The notes below the pieces were generated by a model that was not told where the DNA came from, did no database searches, and saw nothing but the letters and a program-made list of their open reading frames with translations. A program made the position numbers and the translations under genes. This document shows positions 1 to 6,451 of a stretch of DNA of 9,501 bases, piece after piece; the stretch's first letter is position 1; every line of letters begins with the position of its first letter. The DNA is from Chitinophaga pinensis (GTDB taxonomy: Bacteria; Bacteroidota; Bacteroidia; Flavobacteriales; Flavobacteriaceae), in assembly GCA_943324925.2 (NCBI GenBank), contig CALPNL020000065.1:1-9501 (forward strand), read 5' to 3'.

Positions 1-143
1 ATTCTATAAATCCCGGCAAATTTCAAGTAATTTGGGATGGTACTGATAATTCTGGAAGTAATGCTACTAATGGAACTTATTTCTATTCCATTTCAACTTT
101 AAATAAAATAATAAAGTCAGGTAAAATTATTTTAAAACGTTAA
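1..143 (+). CDS. C-terminal fragment of a secreted protein with FlgD-like Ig / T9SS-type C-terminus
   Basis: Partial gene entering from the left edge. The reading frame starting at base 3 is open for 46 codons to a TAA at 141-143. The visible peptide has the pattern of a FlgD-type Ig-like domain: a VIWDGTDNSG turn, then NGTYFYSI, and a final strand ending KIILKR. In Bacteroidota this pattern is common at the extreme C-terminus of proteins exported by the type IX secretion system, where the last strands act as part of the sorting signal. The body of the protein lies outside the window, so its function cannot be called. The next gene starts 64 bp downstream on the same strand, and I see no hairpin terminator between them, so co-transcription is possible. 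The FlgD-like fold is fairly sure; T9SS export is inferred. Confidence 0.75.
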   Translation, partial: SINPGKFQVIWDGTDNSGSNATNGTYFYSISTLNKIIKSGKIILKR

Positions 144-207
144 GCTGGCTTTTTGAAAAACACAAGAAAAATTAACATTTTTCGTCTAAAAATAAAATAC
201 AATACTT

Positions 208-1815
208 ATGAAAAAAATAACCCTCCTTTTATTTTGCTTAATTGGCAATTTCGTTTTTTCACATACCATAAATTATGAAAATGTTGTATTGAGACATTGG
301 TCTATCGAAAAGGAACACAAATTTATTGATGGTACTTTTATGATGTATAAAAATGGTACCGTATTTATTGAAGACACCAATAATGCCATTTCAAAAGTAG
401 CTTTTTCAGATTTATCAAATGAAGATCAGAAATTTGTAACTTCTAAAAACAGTTGGGTGAAAAATTTGAATACTATTGCCCCAGAAAAAAAGCAAAGTAC
501 CGAAAGAATTTTTGATTATAAATTTTGGTTAATTCTATTGTCACTAATTGCTTTTGGCTATTATATTTTCACTATTTCTGATAGAAAAAAACTAAAATTT
601 CTATATCCTGTTTTGTTTCTAGGGATACTTATCTCTTTATATAGTTTTACAAAAAAGGCGATGTCCACAACAGATCCTGCCTTTTTAACCTCGGCATTTG
701 TACAATTTGCTTCAACGGTTAGCACTACTTATGATGCTAATTTTTTCTACGTGAATTCAACTGGAATTCCAAACCACACCATGATGGTTGGTATTTCAAA
801 TCATGGATGGCAGCAGCAAGTTCCAACATCTAAATGTTATATCAATGCAAGTCATTGGACAATCCCTTTAAATCCAGTAATTGCAACAACTCCAGTGCCT
901 GTTTCTTCTACACATTTCTTGAAAGGCGCTATTGCGATGGCGGTTAATGGAGTTCCTATTTTTAATTATCATACTAATACTGGAGTGGACAGTTTTACTG
1001 ACGGTCAGTTAGATAATTATGGTGGGCATTGCGGTAGAGGTGACGATTATCACTATCATATTGCGCCTTTACATTTAATCACTTTAGGGCAAGCATCTGC
1101 TACTTTACCAATAGCTTTTGGATTAGACGGATATGCTGTTTATGGGAATTTAGAACCTAATGGAACAGCAATGACAACCCTTGATGCCAATCATGGACAT
1201 TATGGAACCAACGGTGTTTATCACTATCACGGAACTGCATCAGCTCCTTATATGATTGGAAATATGGTTGGAGTAGTTACAGAAGATGTTAATTTACAAA
1301 TTATTCCTCAACCACAAGGAACCGCAATAAGAACTGAAAATTGGACTCCGTTGGCTGGAGCCTTAATTACCTCTTGTGTTGCCAATGCAAATAATGGTTA
1401 TAATACCGCCTATACTTTAAATGGAATTTCAGGTTACGCAACTAATTATACTGCAACTGCAGCTGGATTATATACCTTTCAATATGTTACTCCAACTGGA
1501 ACTACCTCAACAAATTATAATGGGCCAGCGCAATGTACTGTGCCTAATTTAGGTTTTGACGAAATAGCATTTTTAGATAGTGCATTTAGTATTTATCCAA
1601 ATCCAACAAGTGATGTTTTAAATATTAAACTTCGGAAAGACATCAATGAAAATGACATTCAAGGAGTTTCAATTTATGATTTGAAAGGAAGTTTGGTCTC
1701 AAAAACTACTAATTTCAAATCAAATATTGACATTAAAAACCTTTCTAAAGGATCATATGTTGTGAAAATTGAATTTTTAAAATACCTCGTTTCCAAAAAA
1801 ATAATTGTGAAATAA
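208..1815 (+). CDS. YHYH-domain protein with N-terminal SHD1-like region, membrane hairpin and T9SS sorting domain
   Basis: A 535-residue protein. Residues 1-19 look like a signal peptide (MKKITLLLFC start). Residues about 29-78 resemble an SHD1-like small beta domain: RHW near the start, then DGTFMMYKNGTVFIED and LSNEDQKFV. Two hydrophobic segments follow (about 106-122 and 131-147), joined by a short basic loop with RKKLK. Residues about 160-370 form a YHYH-family domain. It contains the motif GH-x-G-x4-YHYH twice, at 273-284 and 330-341, plus an FGLDGYAVYG segment. Residues about 457-535 are a type A T9SS sorting domain (FSIYPNP, later GSYVVKIEF, ending KKIIVK). The biochemical role of YHYH proteins is unknown to me; the clustered histidines suggest metal binding, which is inference. 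The odd part is a membrane hairpin inside a protein carrying an outer-surface sorting signal. It is the first complete gene of a block running to 6451. The ATG is followed by an A-rich run and preceded by A/T-rich sequence without a Shine-Dalgarno. Confidence 0.88.
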   Translation: MKKITLLLFCLIGNFVFSHTINYENVVLRHWSIEKEHKFIDGTFMMYKNGTVFIEDTNNAISKVAFSDLSNEDQKFVTSKNSWVKNLNTIAPEKKQSTERIFDYKFWLILLSLIAFGYYIFTISDRKKLKFLYPVLFLGILISLYSFTKKAMSTTDPAFLTSAFVQFASTVSTTYDANFFYVNSTGIPNHTMMVGISNHGWQQQVPTSKCYINASHWTIPLNPVIATTPVPVSSTHFLKGAIAMAVNGVPIFNYHTNTGVDSFTDGQLDNYGGHCGRGDDYHYHIAPLHLITLGQASATLPIAFGLDGYAVYGNLEPNGTAMTTLDANHGHYGTNGVYHYHGTASAPYMIGNMVGVVTEDVNLQIIPQPQGTAIRTENWTPLAGALITSCVANANNGYNTAYTLNGISGYATNYTATAAGLYTFQYVTPTGTTSTNYNGPAQCTVPNLGFDEIAFLDSAFSIYPNPTSDVLNIKLRKDINENDIQGVSIYDLKGSLVSKTTNFKSNIDIKNLSKGSYVVKIEFLKYLVSKKIIVK

Positions 1816-1839
1816 ACATTTCTACTTATTGCCGTTTTT

Positions 1840-3060
1840 ATGATAAAATATTTTAGCCTATTATTGTTATTCCCCATTTTTTCAACCGCTCAATACCTTG
1901 GAACTGGATCGGTTACACAAGGATTGGCAACTACTACATCGGGCAATCTTTATTCTTGTACAAATGGTAGAATCGCAGCCTTAGGAACTATTACTGCAAC
2001 AGATAATACCGTTTGGACCGTTCCTGCAGTTACCAATTTTAATACTAATTCGTTCCCTTTTGCATCCAATTTATACAATGAATGTACGGGTAATTTGTAT
2101 GCAAATTCATCTGCAGCATTAGCGGCTTTGAATGGTTCTGATATTGTAACTATTGATTCAAATGGGGAAGTAATAACAGCCTATATTTTTGCTGACAATT
2201 ATTTTGAAATGTACATCAATGGCGTTCCTGTAGGAAAAGACAATGTGCCTTTTACCCAATTTAATTCTAATATTGTTCGTTTTAAAGTGAACCGTCCTTT
2301 TACAATAGCAATGCTTTTAGTGGATTGGGAGGAGCGATTGGGCGTAGGTTGTGAAACTAATGGCGCTTTTACATATCACTGTGGAGATGGTGGTATGGTA
2401 GGGGTTTTTAAAGATGCTAGCAACAATATTATAGCTAAAACAGGAAGCGATTGGAAAGCACAAACTTTTTACACCGCCCCAATAATGAACTTAACTTGCC
2501 CATCAGAAGTGGGTACTTCCCGCCTATCTTCCAATTGTAGTACTGCCGATTCAAATGCGGGAACTACCTATTATGGTTTGCATTGGGCGCGACCAACAAA
2601 TTGGACTCAAGTATCTTTTGATGATAGTTTGTGGCCTGCAGCTTCTCTATATGCAAATGCTACAATTGGCGTGGATAATAAACCCGCTTATACCAATTTC
2701 ACCAATATTTTTGATGATATTTCAAATGATGCTCAGTTTATCTGGAGTAAAAATGTAATTTTAGACAACGAAGTAATTGTCCGAAAAACAGTTTCTTCTT
2801 TATCGGTTGATGATTTTGAAAACGTAAATTCAAAAATTAATATCTATCCGAATCCAGCAAAAAATCAATTCAATTTAGATTATGATGCTACAATTTTCTT
2901 AGTAAATAAAATTCAAATCACTAATACTTTAGGTGAATTAATTTTTGAAACAAATACCATTTCAAATAACATTACATTTGGTGAAATCCATTCAGGAATC
3001 TATTTTGTAAAAATAATTTCGGACAAATTTGAGATAACAAAAAAATTAATAGTTGAATAA
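1840..3060 (+). CDS. Secreted T9SS-sorted protein with putative jelly-roll / galactose-binding-like domains, function unknown
   Basis: A 406-residue protein that I do not recognise as a named family. Residues 1-18 are a signal peptide, with likely cleavage after FSTAQ. Two regions look like beta-sandwich modules of the galactose-binding type. The first, about 110-215, has FADNYFEMYINGVPVGKD, a common edge pattern in such folds. The second, about 245-318, has TQVSFDDSLWPAA, then a segment ending AQFIWSKNVILDNEVIVRK. Six cysteines (C40, C82, C171, C181, C220, C233) could form disulfides after export. Residues about 328-406 are a type A T9SS sorting domain (INIYPNP, then SGIYFVKII, ending KKLIVE). 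The product is therefore expected at the cell surface, where a ligand-binding role, perhaps to carbohydrate, is plausible but unproven. It starts 24 bp after the YHYH gene and is probably co-transcribed and possibly functionally paired with it. The hydrophobic run right after the ATG supports this start. Confidence 0.82.
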   Translation: MIKYFSLLLLFPIFSTAQYLGTGSVTQGLATTTSGNLYSCTNGRIAALGTITATDNTVWTVPAVTNFNTNSFPFASNLYNECTGNLYANSSAALAALNGSDIVTIDSNGEVITAYIFADNYFEMYINGVPVGKDNVPFTQFNSNIVRFKVNRPFTIAMLLVDWEERLGVGCETNGAFTYHCGDGGMVGVFKDASNNIIAKTGSDWKAQTFYTAPIMNLTCPSEVGTSRLSSNCSTADSNAGTTYYGLHWARPTNWTQVSFDDSLWPAASLYANATIGVDNKPAYTNFTNIFDDISNDAQFIWSKNVILDNEVIVRKTVSSLSVDDFENVNSKINIYPNPAKNQFNLDYDATIFLVNKIQITNTLGELIFETNTISNNITFGEIHSGIYFVKIISDKFEITKKLIVE

Positions 3061-3073
3061 ATTACTTTTTGAA

Positions 3074-4282
3074 ATGAAAAAAAAATTACTTTTTGGATTC
3101 CTTTTTTTAAATTCAACATTGTTTTTTGGGCAAAGCGTATTAAAAACCATTCAGTTATTGCCCGACACTGGACAAACTACAAGTTATACAACCACATTTG
3201 GCGAAGACCATGATTATTCAATAAATACCCCTTCCTTTACTAATAATGGAAATGGAACAATTACCGACAATATCACTGGATTGATGTGGCAACAAGTGGA
3301 TGGCGGCGAAATGACTTTTGAAAATGCTAACACCTATTGCAATACGCTGACTTTAGGAGGATTATCAGGCTGGAGATTGCCAACTCCAATAGAAGCCTAC
3401 AGTATTTTGAACCATCAAAATTCAAATCCAGCAATTAACACCACTTTTTTTACATTGACAACAGCAGAGTATTGGTGGACGAGTGCATACGAAAATAATT
3501 CTACTGCAAAAGTTTGGTGTACAAATTCTGGTGGCGGAATTGGAAATCATCCAAAAATAGAAACCATAAGTGCCGGTGGAACAAAAAAATTTCACGCTAG
3601 AGCAGTTAGAAATATTACCACTCCAACAACAATTGCAAATCATTTCACAGATAATGGCGACGGAACCATCACTGATAATTTAACGCAACTCGTATGGCAA
3701 AAAATTCCGAATGCAAATGTATTCACTTGGGAACAAGCAATAAGTTATGCAGAAGCATTAACAATTGGGATAAATTCTGACTGGAGATTGCCAAATATTA
3801 AAGAATTGCAGTCTATAAATAACGAACTCACTACAAATCCATCTGTTTTCGCCCCTTATTTTTCAAGTGTAGGTTTGCATAATTATTGGTCTTCAACCTC
3901 ATTACCAAATCAAACTACAAAAGCATGGTATTGGAACAATCAATTTGGCATTACAACCTATGACTTAAAAACAAATACTAATTATGTTCTTTGTGTAAGA
4001 GGGAATCCTTCATTGTCATCAACTACATTTATTGAGGAAACTAGAATAACAATCTATCCAAACCCTGCATCTAATTTTGCGAATATTAATTTGCCAAACA
4101 ACTTGGATACCTGCAAAATAGAAATTACTGATTTATTGGGAAAAACCATTTATTCAGAAGAAGTAAAATCGATGGCTAAAGATCATAAAATTAATCTTGA
4201 AGGATGCAAAGACGGAATTTATTTTATCAAAGTGTCTAATGAAAAAATACAAAAGACATTTAAATTATTATTAAAAAAATAA
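3074..4282 (+). CDS. Secreted protein with two Lcl_C/DUF1566 domains and T9SS sorting domain
   Basis: A 402-residue protein when started at the ATG at 3074. A longer frame from a TTG at 3053 overlaps the previous gene and adds seven residues before the signal peptide, so I prefer the ATG. Residues 1-20 are the signal peptide (MKKKLLFGFL start, cleavage after FFGQ). Two Lcl_C/DUF1566 domains lie in tandem at about 55-180 and 190-311. Each opens with a copy of N(G/D)NGT-ITDN followed by LMW or LVW, carries WRLP in the middle (W100 and W237), has a YWW or YWS stretch, and closes on AVRN or CVRG. Residues about 324-402 are a type A T9SS domain (ITIYPNP, later DGIYFIKVSN). The family includes the C-terminal domain of the Legionella adhesin Lcl, which binds sulfated glycans. 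Given the sulfatase starting 3 bp downstream, a surface glycan-binding role is a reasonable inference, though the ligand is not visible in the sequence. Confidence 0.88.
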   Translation: MKKKLLFGFLFLNSTLFFGQSVLKTIQLLPDTGQTTSYTTTFGEDHDYSINTPSFTNNGNGTITDNITGLMWQQVDGGEMTFENANTYCNTLTLGGLSGWRLPTPIEAYSILNHQNSNPAINTTFFTLTTAEYWWTSAYENNSTAKVWCTNSGGGIGNHPKIETISAGGTKKFHARAVRNITTPTTIANHFTDNGDGTITDNLTQLVWQKIPNANVFTWEQAISYAEALTIGINSDWRLPNIKELQSINNELTTNPSVFAPYFSSVGLHNYWSSTSLPNQTTKAWYWNNQFGITTYDLKTNTNYVLCVRGNPSLSSTTFIEETRITIYPNPASNFANINLPNNLDTCKIEITDLLGKTIYSEEVKSMAKDHKINLEGCKDGIYFIKVSNEKIQKTFKLLLKK

Positions 4283-4285
4283 GCC

Positions 4286-5878
4286 ATGCAAAAAAAAATA
4301 ACGTTACTAATATTGTTTTTATTTTTAATATCAGGCTATGCACAACGGAATGTAGTATTGATTATTGCTGATGATTTAGGAAGAGACTATTGTGATATTT
4401 ATTCCGATCATGGACCAAGTGTTGTTAATTTAACCAACGTGAGAAGACTTTTAACACGCGGAGTTGTATTTAATAATGCTTGGTCTAATCCATTATGTTC
4501 CCCAACAAGAGCAGGGATTTTAACTGGAAGATACAGTTTTAGAACGGGTGTAGGCGATGTAGTCGATGGCTCTAATACGAAATTGAGCCTAAATGAAAAT
4601 ATTATTCCTAAGATGTTGAATTTATATTCTCCAAATGGAATTTCAAAAGCTTGTATTGGAAAATGGCACGTTACCTCTTCTGCTCCAGCTGGTTACAATT
4701 ACCCAAATACTATGGGTTATGATCACTACGAAGGAAATCTATCAGGCGCTTTGGGACAACCTGGGCAATTGGCAGTTGGTTATAATAATTGGGCCAAAAT
4801 AACCAATGGAGTAAGTTCCAACTGCACCAATTATGCCACAACAGAAAATGTAAACAACGCTATTTCCTATATCAATAGTCAGCCGGCAACCAAACCATTT
4901 TATTTACATTTAGCTTTTAATGCGCCTCACACTCCTTATCATTTACCTCCAGCAAATTTGATTGCAAACACTACACTTTCTGGAACACAATCGGATATTA
5001 CGGCTAATCCTGTACCCTATTTTCAAGCGATGGTCGAGGCAATGGATAAAGAAATAGGTCGCTTTTTTGATTATTTAATAAGCACTGGAAAATGGAATAC
5101 TACCGATATTATTTTTATCGGCGACAACGGTGATGATCCATTGGTGGCGCAATCAAGTCCTTCAAAAGGGAGTTTGTATCAAGCTGGAGTTACAGTTCCA
5201 TTCATAATTTCAGGCCCCGATGTGGTAAACCCAAATAGAACTAGCAATGCGCTAGTGAATACTGCAGATATTTTTGCGACAATTTTAGAACTTTTTGGTG
5301 ACGCCAATTGGAGAACCAGAATTCCAACAACAACAGTAGATAGCAAAAGTTTGATGCCTATTTTATTAAACCAAGCTACAACTGTAAGACCTTGGGAATT
5401 TACAGAGATTTTCAAACTAGCACCAACATCTGGTGATGGAAAAGCGATCCGAAATGCAGATTATAAATTAATCAAGTTTGATAATGGTACTGAGAAATTT
5501 TTCAATTTAACAAATAGCCCTCTTGAAACTGCCGCTCGCGATTTATTAACCGGAACTTTAACAGCAACGCAAATTACCAATTACAATTATTTGTGTACTG
5601 AAATGACAAATTTGGTTGGAGGAACCTCGTTTTGTAACACTTTAGGGGTAAATAATGTCGAATCACAAATTAATGTAAGTCCAAACCCATTTCATAATTT
5701 TATCTCCATGAAATCTCCCTCTGGAAATGAAAATTACAAGCTATTTTCAAATTTAGGCCAACTTATTTACGAAGGAAATACAATTGAAAATCAGGATTTT
5801 TCTACATTAGCAAATGGAATTTATTTTTTAAAAATAATCGACAAATCTATTTCAACTATCAAACTGATTAAAGAATAA
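4286..5878 (+). CDS. Secreted Cys-type sulfatase with T9SS sorting domain
   Basis: A 530-residue type I sulfatase of the alkaline phosphatase superfamily, which hydrolyses sulfate esters. After a signal peptide (1-20, SGYAQ end) the catalytic domain begins at once with NVVLIIADDLG, giving metal ligands D29 and D30. The active-site motif is CSPTR at 71-75, so C71 should be converted to formylglycine. Other expected residues are present: GKWH at 125-128, H215 in NAPHTPY, D280 and N281 in GDNG, and K294 before GSLYQAGVTVP. The catalytic part ends near residue 445, and about 460-530 is a T9SS domain with a slightly divergent entry motif (INVSPNP) and a normal exit (NGIYFLKII). Being cysteine-type, it needs a formylglycine-generating enzyme or anSME; neither is encoded here. 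The substrate cannot be read from the sequence. The neighbouring Lcl_C protein hints at a sulfated glycan. The stop codon touches the start of the next gene, so translational coupling is likely. Confidence 0.93.
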   Translation: MQKKITLLILFLFLISGYAQRNVVLIIADDLGRDYCDIYSDHGPSVVNLTNVRRLLTRGVVFNNAWSNPLCSPTRAGILTGRYSFRTGVGDVVDGSNTKLSLNENIIPKMLNLYSPNGISKACIGKWHVTSSAPAGYNYPNTMGYDHYEGNLSGALGQPGQLAVGYNNWAKITNGVSSNCTNYATTENVNNAISYINSQPATKPFYLHLAFNAPHTPYHLPPANLIANTTLSGTQSDITANPVPYFQAMVEAMDKEIGRFFDYLISTGKWNTTDIIFIGDNGDDPLVAQSSPSKGSLYQAGVTVPFIISGPDVVNPNRTSNALVNTADIFATILELFGDANWRTRIPTTTVDSKSLMPILLNQATTVRPWEFTEIFKLAPTSGDGKAIRNADYKLIKFDNGTEKFFNLTNSPLETAARDLLTGTLTATQITNYNYLCTEMTNLVGGTSFCNTLGVNNVESQINVSPNPFHNFISMKSPSGNENYKLFSNLGQLIYEGNTIENQDFSTLANGIYFLKIIDKSISTIKLIKE

Positions 5879-6451
5879 ATGACTTGGATTGAATCGATAG
5901 CTACTTATTTTCAACTTGGTTTTACTCACGTTATCCCTTTAGGTTTTGATCACATACTTTTTATATTGACTTTGTTTTTTTTGAGTTCAAATATAAAAAC
6001 GATGCTAATTCAATGTTCCATTTTTACTCTCGCTCATAGTTTATCATTGACTTTAGCCGCATCTGGATTGATCATTCCAAATGCAACTATTGTGGAACCT
6101 TTAATTGCCCTATCTATTTTATTCACGGCAATTGAAAACATCGTTCATGACAAAATAAACCCTTGGAGATTAGTATTAATTTTTGGTTTTGGATTAATCC
6201 ACGGATTAGGATTTGCAAAAGCACTAAATGAAATCGGAATGGCAAAAAATCAATTTTTTACTTCCCTTTTCTCGTTCAATATAGGAGTTGAAATGGGCCA
6301 AATTACTGTAATAGTAGCGGCCTATTTTATAATTAGTAAGTGGTTTAGCAACAAGATTTGGTATAAAGAAAGGGTTGTCTATCCTATATCTACTGTTATT
6401 GCTTGCGTGGCTTTGTATTGGGTAATTGAAAGAATTTTATTTCCAACTTAG
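5879..6451 (+). CDS. HupE/UreJ-like six-helix integral membrane protein
   Basis: A 190-residue membrane protein with about six predicted helices (near 12-34, 41-63, 70-88, 96-114, 127-152 and 166-187) and no separate signal peptide. It matches the HupE/UreJ family core, which in hydrogenase and urease operons is linked to nickel or similar metal uptake. Family-like motifs are GFDHILFIL (D24, H25), LAHSLSLTLA (H53), EPLIALSI (E73), FGLIHGLGFAKA (H108) and FNIGVEMGQ (N134, E138). These buried polar residues could line a metal path, as inferred for the family. No hydrogenase or urease genes are present, so nickel as substrate is only a guess; copper or another metal is equally possible. The ATG follows the sulfatase stop with no gap, so the two are almost surely translated from one message. 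It is the last gene of the plus-strand block, and its end overlaps the end of the opposite-strand transporter gene by 4 bp. Many relatives carry an extra extracellular domain; this one does not. Confidence 0.88.
   Translation: MTWIESIATYFQLGFTHVIPLGFDHILFILTLFFLSSNIKTMLIQCSIFTLAHSLSLTLAASGLIIPNATIVEPLIALSILFTAIENIVHDKINPWRLVLIFGFGLIHGLGFAKALNEIGMAKNQFFTSLFSFNIGVEMGQITVIVAAYFIISKWFSNKIWYKERVVYPISTVIACVALYWVIERILFPT

Noticed and set aside
144..207. Possible terminator or promoter between the left-edge gene and the YHYH gene
   Set aside because: Only a weak CTTTTTGAAAAAC symmetry is present, with no GC stem and no TAnnTTTG box, so neither call is supported.
3053..3073. TTG start giving the double Lcl_C protein seven extra N-terminal residues
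   Set aside because: It overlaps the end of the previous gene and puts polar residues before the signal peptide. The ATG at 3074 gives a standard signal peptide beginning MKKKLL.
3077..4298. Runs of nine A just after the start codons of two adjacent genes (3077-3085 and 4290-4298), possible phase-variation tracts
   Set aside because: They encode the lysine-rich start of signal peptides, and A-rich early codons are normal in AT-rich Bacteroidota. Nothing else points to slippage.
5179..5415. Minus-strand open frame of 78 codons inside the sulfatase gene
   Set aside because: It overlaps conserved catalytic-domain sequence on the plus strand and its peptide resembles no family that I recognise.
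208..5878. Whether the block is a classical polysaccharide utilisation locus
   Set aside because: There is no SusC/SusD pair, no glycoside hydrolase or lyase, and no hybrid two-component regulator in the window.
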